In this document: piece after piece, positions 37,620 to 47,698 of the stretch | Numbering within the stretch: position 1 is the stretch's first letter | Layout: every line of letters starts with the position of its first letter | Assembly: GCF_028553885.1 (NCBI RefSeq) | Contig: NZ_CP067169.1 | Span: forward strand, 372,001 to 436,000 | Reading direction: 5' to 3' | Length of the DNA stretch: 64,000 nt | From: Paracoccus aestuarii | GTDB taxonomy: Bacteria; Pseudomonadota; Alphaproteobacteria; Rhodobacterales; Rhodobacteraceae | Notes under the pieces: generated by a model | Told to the model about the DNA's origin: nothing | What the model saw: only the letters and a program-made list of their open reading frames with translations | The model's database searches: none | Program-made: the position numbers and the translations under genes

Positions 37620-38578
37620 CACGGCTCTCCGGCGGCGGCGCGGCCACGGGCGGCGCGCAGGTTGCGGGCCAGCAGGTCGAGGGCCGCCATGCGGACGGCG
37701 ACGCCCATCTCGACCTGGTCCTGGATGACGCTGCGGTTGATGTCGTCGGCGATGGTGCCGTCGATCTCGACGCCCCGGTTCATCGGGCCCGGGTGCATGA
37801 CAATGGCATCTGGCGCGGCCAAGGCCAGCTTTTCGGCATCCAGGCCAAAGCGGTGGAAATATTCCCGTTCCGAGGGGATGAAGCCGCCATCCATCCGCTC
37901 CTTCTGCAGGCGCAGCATCATCACCACATCGGCGCCCTTCAGGCCCTCGCGCATGTCCTCATACAGCTCGACCCCCATCTCCGCCACGCCGGCGGGCATC
38001 AGGGTGGCGGGGCCGATCAGGCGGATGCGGTTTTCCATCTTGCCCAACAGGATCAGGTTCGACCGGGCCACCCGGCTGTGGGCGATGTCGCCGCAGATCG
38101 CGATGGTCAGCCGTTGCAGCCGCCCCTTGGCGCGGCGGATCGTCAGCGCGTCCAGCAGGGCTTGCGTCGGATGTTCATGCCGCCCGTCGCCCGCGTTGAT
38201 GACGGCGCAGTTCACCTTTTCGGCCAGCAGGTTCACCGCGCCGGAATGGGGGTGGCGCACGACCAGCAGGTCGGGCTGCATCGCGTTCAGCGTCAGCGCC
38301 GTGTCGATCAGCGTCTCGCCCTTCTTCACCGATGACTGCGCGACGGCCATGTTCATCACGTCGGCGCCCAAGCGCTTGCCCGCCAGCTCGAAGCTGGCCT
38401 GGGTCCGGGTCGAGTTCTCGAAGAACATGTTGATCTGGGTCATGCCGGCCAGCGCATCGGAATGCTTGACCGTGCGGCGGTTGAGGGTGACGTAATCCTC
38501 GGCCAGATCCAGCAGCGACACGATCTCGTCGGGCTTCAGGTGGTCGATGCCCAGAAGGTGGCGGGCGCGAAAGCTCAT
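37619..38578 (-). CDS. pyrB: Aspartate carbamoyltransferase catalytic subunit
   Basis: Condenses carbamoyl phosphate with aspartate, the first committed step of pyrimidine synthesis. The 319-residue protein has the carbamoyl-phosphate loop [20 protein letters not shown], an [12 protein letters not shown] block, [12 protein letters not shown] and [12 protein letters not shown]. The ATG at 38576-38578 follows GAGG; an upstream in-frame ATG lacks a site. No pyrI regulatory subunit is present nearby. The degenerate dihydroorotase gene overlaps its stop, consistent with a stable complex of the two proteins, as known for class A transcarbamoylases. Confidence 0.95.
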   Translation of the reverse strand: MSFRARHLLGIDHLKPDEIVSLLDLAEDYVTLNRRTVKHSDALAGMTQINMFFENSTRTQASFELAGKRLGADVMNMAVAQSSVKKGETLIDTALTLNAMQPDLLVVRHPHSGAVNLLAEKVNCAVINAGDGRHEHPTQALLDALTIRRAKGRLQRLTIAICGDIAHSRVARSNLILLGKMENRIRLIGPATLMPAGVAEMGVELYEDMREGLKGADVVMMLRLQKERMDGGFIPSEREYFHRFGLDAEKLALAAPDAIVMHPGPMNRGVEIDGTIADDINRSVIQDQVEMGVAVRMAALDLLARNLRAARGRAAAGEP

Positions 38579-38706
38579 GCGGGGCCTCATGGGTGGGGGT
38601 CGCGCGATCTATCGCAGATGGGGGCAGGGGCGGCAAGCGGGCGGGGCGTTGCAGGTCGTGCAAAGCGCCTCTTGCCGCATGCGGGGCGGCGGGATATGGC
38701 GATGGG

Positions 38707-40080
38707 ATGCAACACCGATACCGCCCCCATGTTCTTGCGACGCTGTCGTTGGGTCTGCCGCTGATCGGCAGCCATCTGGCGCGCATGGCCATCGGGGTGG
38801 GCGACACGGTCATGATCGGCTGGTACGGGGTCGAGCCCTTGGCCGCCCTGGTCATCGCGACCAGCTTCTTTCACATCCTGTTCTTTCTGGGCATGGGCTT
38901 CGGCACGGGCGTCATGGGGATCATCGCCGCCGACGTGGCCGCGGGCCGCGACACCGAGGTGCGGCGCGGCACCCGCATGGCGCTGTGGCTGGGGGCGGGC
39001 TTCGCGCTGGCCGTCATGCCCGCCATGTGGTTCGCCGAGCCGATCCTGCTGGGCCTGGGCCAGTCGCCCGTGGTCGCGGCCTTGGCGCAGGATTACCTGC
39101 GCATCGCGGGCTGGGGCCTGGGGATCGTGCTGGGGCAGCTGACGCTGGCCTCCTATCTGGCGGCGCTGGAACGCACGCAGATCGTCATGTGGGTGACGCT
39201 GGCGGGCCTGCCGCTGAACTTGTTTCTGAACTGGGTGCTGATCTTCGGCAATCTGGGCGCGCCGGAACTGGGCGTGCGCGGGGCGGCCATCGCTTCGGTG
39301 ACGGTGCAGGTCGTCCAGCTGGCCGCGCTGGCGGGCTATGCCGCATGGCTGCCCTTGGCGCGGCAATACAAGCTGTTCCAGCGCTTCTGGCGGCCCGACT
39401 GGCAGGCGATGGGGCAGGTGGCCCGGATCGGCTGGCCCATCGGGCTGACCATGGTGGCCGAGGGCGGGCTGTTCGTCGCATCCAACATCATGATGGGCTG
39501 GATCGGCACGGCGCAGCTGGCCGCGCACGGGATCGCGCTGCAGATCACCTCGATCACCTTCATGGCGCATCTGGGCCTGTCCAATGCCGCGACCGTGCGG
39601 GTGGGCCAGGCCAAAGGGCGCGGCGACCGCGCTTGGATGCGCGACGCGGCGCTGACGGTCTGTTGGATGTCGCTGGTCTTTTCGGTGCTGTTCATCATCC
39701 TCTATCTGGTCGCGGCCGAGGATCTGGTGCGGCTCTATCTGGACCCGACCGATCCGCAGGCCCCGCAGATCGTGGCGCTTGGCGCGATGCTCTTGATGTA
39801 TGCCGCGCTGTTCCAGCTGACCGATGCGTTTCAGGTCGTGGCCCTGGGCTTCCTGCGCGGGGTCCAGGACACGCAGGTGCCGATGTGGATCGCGGGCTTC
39901 AGCTATTGGGGCATCGGCATGCCGGTGGCTTGGGCGCTGGCCTTTCCGCTTGGCCTGGGGCCGGCGGGGCTGTGGCTGGGCCTCTGCGCGGGGCTGACGG
40001 TGGCAGCGGTCCTGCTGATGCGCCGCTTCTGGGCGGGGCATGCGCGGGGGGACTGGACCCGCGCGCAGGCCCCGGTCTAA
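38707..40080 (+). CDS. MATE family efflux transporter
   Basis: A 457-residue multidrug and toxin extrusion protein with about 12 membrane segments in two related halves. The first half opens LSLGLPLIGSHLARMAIGVGDTVMIGWYGVEPLAALVIATSFF, and the second repeats the pattern (WPIGLTMVAEGGLFVASNIMMGWIGTAQLAAHGIALQI). It exports cationic compounds using a sodium or proton gradient. The ATG at 38707 was chosen for family length. It is divergent from pyrB (128-nt gap) and followed by the AsnC-like gene after 22 nt. Confidence 0.9.
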   Translation: MQHRYRPHVLATLSLGLPLIGSHLARMAIGVGDTVMIGWYGVEPLAALVIATSFFHILFFLGMGFGTGVMGIIAADVAAGRDTEVRRGTRMALWLGAGFALAVMPAMWFAEPILLGLGQSPVVAALAQDYLRIAGWGLGIVLGQLTLASYLAALERTQIVMWVTLAGLPLNLFLNWVLIFGNLGAPELGVRGAAIASVTVQVVQLAALAGYAAWLPLARQYKLFQRFWRPDWQAMGQVARIGWPIGLTMVAEGGLFVASNIMMGWIGTAQLAAHGIALQITSITFMAHLGLSNAATVRVGQAKGRGDRAWMRDAALTVCWMSLVFSVLFIILYLVAAEDLVRLYLDPTDPQAPQIVALGAMLLMYAALFQLTDAFQVVALGFLRGVQDTQVPMWIAGFSYWGIGMPVAWALAFPLGLGPAGLWLGLCAGLTVAAVLLMRRFWAGHARGDWTRAQAPV

Positions 40081-40102
40081 CCTGCCCGCAAAGGAGAGAC
40101 CG

Positions 40103-40339
40103 ATGCGCCCCGTTTTCGTCCAGTTCCGCTGCGAGCCCGGCAAGACCTATCAGGTGGCCGAGGCAATCTATGACCGCGAGGTGGTCAGCGAACTCTATTC
40201 CACCTCGGGCGATTACGACCTGATCGCCAAGGTCTACATCCCCGAGGATCAGGATGTCGGCCGTTTCTTGTCGGACCGGCTGTTCGACATTCCCCATATC
40301 AGCCGCACGCTGACCACGATGACCTTCCGCGCCTTCTGA
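40103..40339 (+). CDS. Stand-alone Lrp/AsnC ligand-binding (RAM) domain protein
   Basis: A 78-residue protein made only of the RAM/AsnC effector domain (VFVQFRCEPGKTYQVAEAIYDREVVSELYSTSGDYDLIAKVYIPEDQDVGRF), without a DNA-binding helix. AAAGGAG precedes the ATG. Its stop overlaps the start of the aminotransferase gene as TGATG, so the two are translated together. Such proteins form ring oligomers that bind amino acids. A role in sensing a substrate or product of the aminotransferase is a reasonable inference. Confidence 0.88.
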   Translation: MRPVFVQFRCEPGKTYQVAEAIYDREVVSELYSTSGDYDLIAKVYIPEDQDVGRFLSDRLFDIPHISRTLTTMTFRAF

Positions 40340-41433
40340 TGCGGTTCGCGCCCCTGCCTGCGGGCCTGCCCGCGACCGTCCCCTTCATCGGCCCCGAGGA
40401 GCTGGAGCGCCGCCGCGGCGTCCCCTTCGCCGCCCGTCTGGGCGCCAATGAGAGCGCCTTCGGACCCAGCCCGCTCGCCGCCCGTGCCATGCGCGAGGCC
40501 GTGGGCCAGGTCTGGAAATACGGCGACGCGCCCAGCCATGAGCTGACCCATGCGCTGGCCGATCATCACCGGGTCGCGCCGGGCAATATCCTGGTGGGCG
40601 AGGGGATCGACGGGCTGCTGGGCAACCTGGTCCGGCTGATGGTGGCGCCGGGCGATGCGGTGGTGACCTCGGACGGGGCCTATCCGACGTTCAATTATCA
40701 CGTCGCGGGCTTTGGCGGCGTGCTGCACAAGGTCCCCTATCGCGACGATGCCGAGGACCCCGAGGCCCTGCTGGAGCGCGCCCATGCGACCGGCGCGCGG
40801 CTGATCTATCTGGCCAATCCCGACAACCCGATGGGCAGCTGGCACGAGGGCCCGGTGATCGAGGCCATGCTGGACCGCCTGCCGCCCGACTGCCTGCTGG
40901 TGCTGGACGAGGCCTATGCGGAATTCGCCCCCGCCGCGGCCGTGCCGCGGATCGCGGCGGATGATCCCCGCGTGATCCGCATGCGGACATTCTCCAAGGC
41001 TTACGGGCTGGCGGGCGCGCGGATCGGCTATGCGATGGGCGCGCCGGAGCTGATCGCGGGCTTCGCCCGCATCCGCAACCATTTCGGCGTGAACCGCATC
41101 GCGCAGGCGGGGGCCTTGGCGGCGCTGGCCGACCCCGGCTGGCTGGCCCATGTGGTGGCCGAGGTCGCCGCCGCCCGCGACCGCATCGCGGCCATCGCTG
41201 CGGCGAACGGGCTGACCGCCCTGCCATCGGCCACGAATTTCGTGGCGCTGGACACGGGCCGCGACGGGGACCATGCCCGCGCCCTGATCGCGGCGCTGGC
41301 CGGGGAGGGGGTCTTTGCCCGCATGCCGGGCACAGCGCCCCTGGACCGCTGCATCCGCATCAGCGCGGCCCCGATCCACGAGCTGGACGTGCTGGAGGAC
41401 GCCCTGCCCCGCGCGATGGACCGCGCGGGATAG
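40339..41433 (+). CDS. Histidinol-phosphate aminotransferase-like PLP enzyme
   Basis: A 364-residue fold-type I aminotransferase of the HisC/aromatic family. The motifs are LGANESAFGPSPLAARAM, GEGIDGLLGNLVRLM, ANPDNPMGSW, LDEAYAEF and the PLP-lysine block RTFSKAYGLAGARIGYAMG. The C-terminal Arg that binds the substrate carboxylate or phosphate is in CIRISAAP. It could use histidinol phosphate or aromatic amino acids; no other his gene is near, so hisC is not asserted. It overlaps the AsnC-like gene and converges on dxs 7 nt away. Confidence 0.85.
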   Translation: MRFAPLPAGLPATVPFIGPEELERRRGVPFAARLGANESAFGPSPLAARAMREAVGQVWKYGDAPSHELTHALADHHRVAPGNILVGEGIDGLLGNLVRLMVAPGDAVVTSDGAYPTFNYHVAGFGGVLHKVPYRDDAEDPEALLERAHATGARLIYLANPDNPMGSWHEGPVIEAMLDRLPPDCLLVLDEAYAEFAPAAAVPRIAADDPRVIRMRTFSKAYGLAGARIGYAMGAPELIAGFARIRNHFGVNRIAQAGALAALADPGWLAHVVAEVAAARDRIAAIAAANGLTALPSATNFVALDTGRDGDHARALIAALAGEGVFARMPGTAPLDRCIRISAAPIHELDVLEDALPRAMDRAG

Positions 41434-41440
41434 GGGCCGC

Positions 41441-43366
41441 TCAGGCGCGGTCGCCGCGCCGCGCCTGCAGATCGTCGATCCCCAAGACCGACAGGACCTT
41501 TTCCTCGATATGCTGGGCGTTCAGCGCCGAGGTGTCATACATCGCCCGCGGCGCGTCGTGATCGACGAAGGCATCGGGCAGAACCATGGACCGGAAGCGC
41601 AGCCCGTGGTCGAAGACCCCCTCATCGGCCAGCAGCTGGGCGACATGGCTGCCGAAGCCGCCGACGGCGCCTTCTTCGATGGTGATCAGCGCGTCGTGGT
41701 CGCGCGCCAAGGACAGGATCAGGTCGCGGTCCAGCGGCTTGGCGAACCGCGCATCGGCAACCGTGGGCGTGATACCCCGGGCCATCAGCGCCTCGCGCGC
41801 GGTCATCACCTCAGAGAGGCGCGTGCCGAAGGACAGGATGGCCACGCCCTTGCCCTCGGCGATCATGCGGCCCTTGCCGATGGGCAGGACCTGGCCGCGT
41901 TCGGGCATCTCGACCCCGGTGCCCTCGCCGCGCGGAAAGCGGAAGGCGATGGGGCCGCTGTCATGGGCGGCGGCGGTGGCGACCATATGGACCAGCTCGG
42001 CCTCGTCGGCGGCGGCCATGACCACGAAGCCGGGCAGGTTGGCCAGGAAGGCGATGTCATAGGCGCCCGAATGGGTCGGCCCGTCCTGACCCACCAGACC
42101 GGCGCGGTCGATGGCAAAGCGCACCGGCAGGCCCTGGACCGCGACGTCATGGACCACCTGGTCATAGCCGCGCTGAAGGAAGGTCGAATAGATCGCGCAG
42201 AAGGGCTTCATCCCCCCCGCCGCCAGACCGGCGCAGAAGGTCACCGCATGCTGTTCGGCGATGCCCACGTCGAAGCAGCGGCGCGGGAAACGCTGCGCGA
42301 ACTGCTTCAGGCCGGTGCCGTCGGGCATGGCGGCGGTCACGGCCAGGATGCGGTCGTCGCGGCCGCCCTCGTCGATCAGCGCCTTGGCGAAGACCGAGGT
42401 ATAGCTGGGCGCGTTGGATTTCGCCTTGGCCTGCACGCCGGTGACCATGTCGAACTTGCCGGTCGCATGACCCCGGTCGGCGGCGGATTCCGCGGGGGCA
42501 TAGCCCTTGCCCTTCTTGGTCACCACATGGATCAGCACCGGCCCGTCGGCCCGCGCCCGCACCGTGCGCAGCAGGGGCAGCAGCTGGGCCATGTCATGCC
42601 CGTCCACCGGGCCGATATAGGAAAATCCCAGCTCCTCGAACATGGTGCCGCCGACGGCCATGCCCTTCAGCATGTCGCGCGCGCGGCGGGCACCTTCCTG
42701 CAGCGCCTCGGGCAGCATGCCGACGGCGCCCTTGGCCACGGCCTTCAGCTCCTGGAACGGGCCGCCGGCATAGAGCCGGGTCAGATAGGCCGACATGGCG
42801 CCCACGGGGGGCGCGATGGACATCTCGTTGTCGTTCAGGATCACGAACAGGCGCTTGCCCTCATGACCGGCATTGTTCAGCGCCTCATAGGCCATGCCCG
42901 CGCTCATGGCGCCATCGCCGATCACCGCGACCGCATCACCCGGATCGCCGCCCAGTTCCCGCGCCATGGCGAAACCCAGGGCCGCGCTGATCGAGGTCGA
43001 GGAATGGCCCGCCCCGAACGGGTCATAGGGGCTTTCCGCCCGCTTGGTGAACCCCGCCAGGCCCCCGCCCATCCGCAGGGTGCGGATGCGGTCGCGCCGC
43101 CCGGTCAGGATCTTGTGCGGATAGCATTGATGGCCCACGTCCCAGATGATCTTGTCGCGCGGCGCGTCGAAGACCGCATGCAGCGCCACGGTCAGCTCGA
43201 CCACGCCCAGGCCCGCACCCAGATGGCCGCCGGTCACGCTGACCGCGCTGATCGTCTCGGATCGCAGCTCGTCGGCCAGCTGTTCCAGCTGGTCATCGCT
43301 CAGGGATTTGAGGTCCGAGGGCAGGGACACGCGGTCCAGAAGCGGCGTCTTGGGTCGTTCGGTCAT
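41441..43366 (-). CDS. dxs: 1-deoxy-D-xylulose-5-phosphate synthase
   Basis: Thiamine-diphosphate enzyme that joins pyruvate and glyceraldehyde 3-phosphate to start the MEP isoprenoid pathway. The 641-residue protein shows [18 protein letters not shown], the GDG-type ThDP motif ([22 protein letters not shown]), [19 protein letters not shown] and [21 protein letters not shown] precedes the ATG at 43364-43366. It is the last gene in the unit HDAC-xseB-ispA-dxs; ispA lies 25 nt upstream, putting two isoprenoid steps together. Confidence 0.97.
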   Translation of the reverse strand: MTERPKTPLLDRVSLPSDLKSLSDDQLEQLADELRSETISAVSVTGGHLGAGLGVVELTVALHAVFDAPRDKIIWDVGHQCYPHKILTGRRDRIRTLRMGGGLAGFTKRAESPYDPFGAGHSSTSISAALGFAMARELGGDPGDAVAVIGDGAMSAGMAYEALNNAGHEGKRLFVILNDNEMSIAPPVGAMSAYLTRLYAGGPFQELKAVAKGAVGMLPEALQEGARRARDMLKGMAVGGTMFEELGFSYIGPVDGHDMAQLLPLLRTVRARADGPVLIHVVTKKGKGYAPAESAADRGHATGKFDMVTGVQAKAKSNAPSYTSVFAKALIDEGGRDDRILAVTAAMPDGTGLKQFAQRFPRRCFDVGIAEQHAVTFCAGLAAGGMKPFCAIYSTFLQRGYDQVVHDVAVQGLPVRFAIDRAGLVGQDGPTHSGAYDIAFLANLPGFVVMAAADEAELVHMVATAAAHDSGPIAFRFPRGEGTGVEMPERGQVLPIGKGRMIAEGKGVAILSFGTRLSEVMTAREALMARGITPTVADARFAKPLDRDLILSLARDHDALITIEEGAVGGFGSHVAQLLADEGVFDHGLRFRSMVLPDAFVDHDAPRAMYDTSALNAQHIEEKVLSVLGIDDLQARRGDRA

Positions 43367-43391
43367 GGCTGGCCCTCCTCGGGGCGGGCGT

Positions 43392-44255
43392 TCAGGTGTC
43401 GCGCTCGATAACGAAACGCGCAAGCTCGTGCAAGTTTCCGGCCGCGGGACCATAATCGGCCAGCGCGTCGATGCCGACGGTGACAAGACGCCGCGCCTCG
43501 GCCCGCGCCCCGTCCAGACCCATCAGCGAGACGAAGGTTGCCTTGCCCGCATCGGCATCCTTGCCGACGCGCTTGCCGGTGACGGTCTCGTATCCCTCGA
43601 CATCCAGGATGTCGTCGGCGATCTGGAAGGCCAGGCCCAGGGCGGTGGCATAGCGATCCATCGGGGCGGGGTCGCGGCCCGCGATCAGCGCACCCGCGAC
43701 GGCGGAAAAGCGGATCAGCGCGCCGGTCTTGCCGCCCTGCAATTCGGTGATCTGGTCCAGATCCAGGGGCGTGCCCGCGCTTTCGGCCGCGATGTCCAGG
43801 GCCTGGCCCCAGACCATGCCCGCCGCCCCGGAGGCCCGGGCCAGCGCCGCGACCAGCGCGATCCGGGTCGCGGCATCGCCCACGCGCGGATCGGCTAGCA
43901 TCTGGAAGGCCAGTGTCTGCAGCGCGTCGCCCGCCAGGATGGCGGTGGCCTCGGTCCATGTGACATGCACGGTCGGCTGGCCGCGGCGCAGGTCGTCGTC
44001 ATCCATCGCCGGCAGGTCGTCATGGACCAGGCTGTAGGCATGCAGCGCCTCGACCGCCGCCGCTACGGGCAGGGCCGCATCGTCGGACATGCCATGCAGC
44101 CGCGCCGATTCCATCACCAGAAAGGCGCGCAGCCGCTTGCCGCCCCGGACGGCATAGCCCATCGCGTCGCGCAGATCGCCCGGCGGCAGGGTCGCGATGA
44201 CCCGGTCCAGCTCGTCCTGGACCAGACCCGCATCGCGGGCCAGACGGTCCCGCAT
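43392..44255 (-). CDS. ispA: Polyprenyl diphosphate synthase (farnesyl/geranylgeranyl type)
   Basis: Chain-elongating prenyltransferase making C15 (or C20) diphosphates. The 287-residue protein has [19 protein letters not shown], the first aspartate-rich motif [22 protein letters not shown] (the short DDxxxxD form typical of bacterial type farnesyl synthases) and the second, FQIADDILD. Its start overlaps the xseB stop (TGATG). The xseB-ispA-dxs order is widespread in proteobacteria. Confidence 0.95.
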   Translation of the reverse strand: MRDRLARDAGLVQDELDRVIATLPPGDLRDAMGYAVRGGKRLRAFLVMESARLHGMSDDAALPVAAAVEALHAYSLVHDDLPAMDDDDLRRGQPTVHVTWTEATAILAGDALQTLAFQMLADPRVGDAATRIALVAALARASGAAGMVWGQALDIAAESAGTPLDLDQITELQGGKTGALIRFSAVAGALIAGRDPAPMDRYATALGLAFQIADDILDVEGYETVTGKRVGKDADAGKATFVSLMGLDGARAEARRLVTVGIDALADYGPAAGNLHELARFVIERDT

Positions 44256-44491
44256 CACAGACCCTCGGCCGGGGTGGTGCCGGTGGGCTGGCCATTGGCG
44301 GCCAGGGTGATCTTCTCGACCCGCTCCTCGGCCTCGCGCAGACGCTGGTCGCAATGCGCCCGCAGCGCCGCCCCGCGTTCATAGAGCGCGATGGATTCCT
44401 CCAGCGTCGCCTCGCCGGTCTCCAGCTTGCCGACGGTGGCCTCCAGCTCGCGCATCGCCTCCTCGAAGGACAGGGTGGTGATATCGCTCAT
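44255..44491 (-). CDS. xseB: Exodeoxyribonuclease VII small subunit
   Basis: A 78-residue coiled-coil helix hairpin that stabilises the XseA nuclease. The sequence TLSFEEAMRELEATVGKLETGEATLEESIALYERGAALRAHCDQRLREAEERVEKI is the family signature over nearly its entire length. It overlaps the upstream deacetylase gene by 4 nt and ispA by 1 nt. The large subunit gene is not in this window. Confidence 0.96.
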   Translation of the reverse strand: MSDITTLSFEEAMRELEATVGKLETGEATLEESIALYERGAALRAHCDQRLREAEERVEKITLAANGQPTGTTPAEGL

Positions 44492-45402
44492 CTCTCGGTC
44501 TCCATCAGCGTCGTCACATGCGCCCGCACCGCACGGCCAAGCGCGTCCAGATCATAGCCGCCTTCCAGGCAGGATACCACCGGGGCCCCGCCCGCCGCGT
44601 CCAGGATGTCGCGCGTCAGACCGGCGTAATCGTCATCGTCCCAGTCCAGCTGGGCCAGGGGATCGTCGCCATGCGCGTCGAACCCGGCCGAGATCAGCAC
44701 CAGCTGCGGCGCAAGGTCGCGCATCCGCTCCAAGGCCGGGCGCCATTCCGCCCGCGCCAGCCCGCCATCCGATCCCGGCGGCAGCGGCAGATTGACCACC
44801 TGCCCATGCGCGCCCCGCTCGGACACAGCCCCTGTCCCCGGCCAGAGCGGCGATTGCTGGCTGCTGACGAACAGCACCCGCGGCTCGTCCCACAGCAGCG
44901 CCTGCGTGCCGTTTCCGTGATGCACGTCGAAATCCAGCACGGCCACGCGCTCCAGCGCGTGATGGTCCAGCGCCCGCTTGGCGGCGATCGCCACCGTGCC
45001 GAACAGGCAGAACCCCATCGAGACCTCGGCCTCGGCATGATGTCCGGGCGGGCGCATGGCCACGAATGCGCGCCGCGCCTCGCCCGCCAGCACCGCGTCC
45101 ACCGCCGCGCAGGCCCCGCCCACGGCGCGCAGCGCAGGCTCCAGGCTGCCCGGCGACAGATGCGTATCGGCGTCGATCTGGCGCGTGCCCGCCTCGGGCA
45201 CCGCATCGCGCAGCCCCTGCAGATAGCCGGCGGGATGACAGCGCAGCAGCTCGGCATCCGACGCCAAAGGTGCCTCGCGCCGCTCCAGCGCCAGCCCGTC
45301 CAGGGCGGCCATCACGGCATCATACCGGGCCACCTGCTCGGGATGGCCTTCGGGCGTCACATGGCGGCGTGCGCTCTCATGGGAATACAGGATCACGGTC
45401 AT
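44488..45402 (-). CDS. Histone-deacetylase-family hydrolase
   Basis: A 304-residue zinc-dependent deacetylase: RPPGHHAEAEVSMGFCLFG (catalytic histidines), VLDFDVHHGNGTQ and ISAGFDAHGDDPLAQL (zinc ligands), and CLEGGYDL near the end. It differs from the homologue at 6454-7476: its N-terminus (ILYSHESARRHVTPEGHPE) is of the class II deacetylase/acetoin-utilisation type. The ATG at 45400-45402 follows GGAGAGG. It begins an operon with xseB, ispA and dxs (ATGA overlap with xseB). The substrate, a protein or small acetyl amide, is unknown. Confidence 0.87.
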   Translation of the reverse strand: MTVILYSHESARRHVTPEGHPEQVARYDAVMAALDGLALERREAPLASDAELLRCHPAGYLQGLRDAVPEAGTRQIDADTHLSPGSLEPALRAVGGACAAVDAVLAGEARRAFVAMRPPGHHAEAEVSMGFCLFGTVAIAAKRALDHHALERVAVLDFDVHHGNGTQALLWDEPRVLFVSSQQSPLWPGTGAVSERGAHGQVVNLPLPPGSDGGLARAEWRPALERMRDLAPQLVLISAGFDAHGDDPLAQLDWDDDDYAGLTRDILDAAGGAPVVSCLEGGYDLDALGRAVRAHVTTLMETER

Positions 45403-45500
45403 TCCTCTCCTCCGGACCGACAGGCTAAAAGCCCCCGCCCATCCCGGCAACCCGCCATTTCTCCGTTGCGCAAATACCCCGGGGGGAAGCCCGCAGGGCG

Positions 45501-45519
45501 GGGGGCGGAGCCCCCTTTT
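45501..45519. terminator. G-run/C-run hairpin between mtaB and the deacetylase gene
   Basis: GGGGGC-GGA-GCCCCC followed by TTTT on the plus strand, directly after the mtaB stop on the minus strand, within a 123-nt gap rich in G and C runs. It could stop transcription from mtaB only by structure, since the T-run faces the other way. The same kind of G/C-run sequence occurs near 12760-12810 and 35710-35745 and is probably a dispersed intergenic repeat. Confidence 0.35.
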
Positions 45520-45525
45520 CACGCC

Positions 45526-46779
45526 TCAGACCGTCAGCCGCTGCCCGTCATGACCCGCGACCGTCACGCTCATCAGCGCCCCCTCCGGCTGATCCTCGGC
45601 AAAGGCCACCTCGGTGAACTGCTCGGTCCGCCCAAGCCGCGGTCCCTCGGTCAGCACCCGATGAACCCGCCCGACCTGCGCCCCAAGATGCGCGCGCAGC
45701 GCCGCATCCCCCGCCGCCCGCAGCCGCGCGGCGCGGTCGCGGATCGCGGGGCCCTGCACGGCGGGCATGCGCGCGGCGGGCGTCCCCTTGCGCGCCGAAT
45801 AGGGGAAGACATGCAGAAAGGTCAGCCCGCAATCCGCGACCAGCTTCACGCTGTTGTCGAACATCGCCTCGGTCTCGGTCGGGAAACCGGCGATGATGTC
45901 CGCGCCGAAGATCATGTCGGGCCGCAGCCGCCGCGCCTCCTCGCAAAAGGCGATGGCGTCGTCGCGCAGATGGCGGCGCTTCATCCGCTTCAGGATCATG
46001 TCGTCGCCCGCCTGCAGCGACAGGTGCAGATGCGGCATCAGGCGCGGCTCGGTCGCGATGGCCAGCATCAGGTTCTCATCCGCCTCGATCGAATCGATCG
46101 AGGAAATCCGCAGGCGCGGCAGGTCCGGCACCAGCCGAAGGATGCGCATGACCAGATCGCCAAGCCGCGGCGTGCCCGGCAGGTCCGCGCCCCAGCTGGT
46201 CAGATCGACCCCGGTCAGCACGACCTCGTTGAAGCCGCGCCCAACCAGACGCTTGATCTGCTCGACCACCACGCCCGCCGGCACGGATCGCGAATTGCCG
46301 CGACCATAGGGGATGATGCAGAAGGTGCAGCGGTGATCGCAGCCGTTCTGGACCTGCACATAGGCCCGATGCCGCCCGAAGCCGTCGATCAGATGGCCCG
46401 CCGTCTCGCGCACCGACATGATGTCGTCCACGACGACCTTCTCGGTCTCGCCGATCAGGTCGGGGGCCTGCATCGCGGCCCAGGTGGCGGGCTGCATCTT
46501 CTCATGGTTGCCGATGACGCGGGTCACCTCGGGCATGGCGGCAAAGGTCTCGGGCTCGGTCTGGGCGGCACAGCCGGTGACGATGACCGGCACGCCGGGA
46601 TTCTCGCGCGACAGGCGGCGGATCTCCTGACGGGCCTTGCGCACCGCCTCGGCGGTCACCGCGCAGGTGTTGACCACGACCGCGCCGGACAGGCCGGCAG
46701 CCTCGGCCATCTCGCGCATGGCCTCGGTCTCATAGGCGTTCAGGCGGCAGCCCAGGGTCGAGAAGACGGGCGCGCTCAT
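45526..46779 (-). CDS. mtaB: tRNA threonylcarbamoyladenosine methylthiotransferase MtaB
   Basis: Radical-SAM enzyme that adds a methylthio group to t6A at position 37 of tRNAs. The 417-residue protein has the N-terminal MTTase domain (STLGCRLNAYETEAM, VVNTCAVT and VTGCAAQ, with three cluster cysteines), the radical-SAM triad CDHRCTFC, and a C-terminal TRAM-like end (LMSVTVAGHDGQRL). The MtaB type rather than MiaB follows from the LNAYE N-terminus and length. It overlaps the dapF stop (ATGA). Confidence 0.93.
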   Translation of the reverse strand: MSAPVFSTLGCRLNAYETEAMREMAEAAGLSGAVVVNTCAVTAEAVRKARQEIRRLSRENPGVPVIVTGCAAQTEPETFAAMPEVTRVIGNHEKMQPATWAAMQAPDLIGETEKVVVDDIMSVRETAGHLIDGFGRHRAYVQVQNGCDHRCTFCIIPYGRGNSRSVPAGVVVEQIKRLVGRGFNEVVLTGVDLTSWGADLPGTPRLGDLVMRILRLVPDLPRLRISSIDSIEADENLMLAIATEPRLMPHLHLSLQAGDDMILKRMKRRHLRDDAIAFCEEARRLRPDMIFGADIIAGFPTETEAMFDNSVKLVADCGLTFLHVFPYSARKGTPAARMPAVQGPAIRDRAARLRAAGDAALRAHLGAQVGRVHRVLTEGPRLGRTEQFTEVAFAEDQPEGALMSVTVAGHDGQRLTV

Positions 46780-47603
46780 GCCAGCCACGCAGGCGTCAGC
46801 CGCCCCTCGAAGACGATGGTGGTCGGCCCCTCCATCCAGACGCCGTCCTCGCGCCAGTCGATCAGCAATTGCCCGCCCGGCACATGCACCGTTACCCGCT
46901 GATCCGTCAGCCCGCGCCGGGCGGCCGCCACCACCGCCGCGCAGGAGCACGAGCCCGATGCCAGCGTCGGCCCCGTCCCGCGTTCCCAGATCCTCAGCCG
47001 GATCGCGTCGCGGGACAGGACCTGCACGACCTCGACATTGGTGCGTTGGGGATAGAGAGGGTGATGCTCATGCTCGGGCCCGAAGCGGTCCAGATCGACG
47101 GAATCGGCGTCATCCACGAAGAAGGTCACATGCGGATTGCCCATGCCGGTCGCGACCGGATCGCCCGCGATCGGCAGATGGTCGATATCCACGTCACGCG
47201 CCAGCGGGATCGCGCGCCAGTCCAGCACCGGCGGCCCCATGTTCACGCGGGTCAGCCCCCCGCCCGCATCCTCGGCCAACAGCATGCCGTGATCCGTGCG
47301 CAGGCGCAGCGCCCGCGCGCCCGTCTGGTCCATCAGCCAGCGCGCGATGCAACGCGTGGCATTGCCGCAGGCGGCCGAGATCGACCCGTCCGCGTTCCAG
47401 AAGACCAGCCGCGCATCGGCATCGTCGCAATCCTCGACCCCCGCCAGCTGGTCGAAGCCCACGCCGCGATGCCGGTCCGCGATGCGCGCGACCAGACCCG
47501 CCGCGGGCCGATCCAGCCCGCCGCGCAGATCCAGAACCACGAAGTCATTGCCCAACCCGTGCATCTTGAGGAAGGGCAGTCCGTTTGCCAAAGCCTGTGT
47601 CAT
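46776..47603 (-). CDS. dapF: Diaminopimelate epimerase
   Basis: Interconverts LL- and meso-diaminopimelate for lysine and peptidoglycan synthesis. The 275-residue protein starts LPFLKMHGLGNDFVVLDL. Both catalytic cysteines are present: AACGNATRCIARW in the first half and GSCSCAAVVAAARRG in the second. VNMGPPVLDWR and GNPHVTFFVDD are further family motifs. The ATG at 47601-47603 was chosen for family length. It heads a two-gene unit with mtaB. The tRNA-Lys gene lies divergently 95 nt away. Confidence 0.96.
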   Translation of the reverse strand: MTQALANGLPFLKMHGLGNDFVVLDLRGGLDRPAAGLVARIADRHRGVGFDQLAGVEDCDDADARLVFWNADGSISAACGNATRCIARWLMDQTGARALRLRTDHGMLLAEDAGGGLTRVNMGPPVLDWRAIPLARDVDIDHLPIAGDPVATGMGNPHVTFFVDDADSVDLDRFGPEHEHHPLYPQRTNVEVVQVLSRDAIRLRIWERGTGPTLASGSCSCAAVVAAARRGLTDQRVTVHVPGGQLLIDWREDGVWMEGPTTIVFEGRLTPAWLA

Positions 47604-47657
47604 GGGCGCGATATAGACCCCCCGAAAAGATTCCGCCAGATGGGCGCATTTTTTCCC

Positions 47658-47686
47658 TTGACCCCACCGGCCCACACCCCTAGGTA
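47658..47686 (+). promoter_or_regulatory. Promoter of tRNA-Lys
   Basis: TTGACC (47658-47663) and TAGGTA (47681-47686) are separated by exactly 17 nt and end 12 nt before the tRNA. This is a good housekeeping sigma promoter for a stable RNA gene. Confidence 0.7.
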
Positions 47687-47698
47687 CCGCCTCGTGAT

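Noticed and set aside
40339..41433. Calling the aminotransferase HisC or the cobalamin enzyme CobC/CobD
   Set aside because: The PLP motifs fit several related subfamilies and no his gene or lower-ligand cobalamin gene is adjacent, so only a family-level name is supported.
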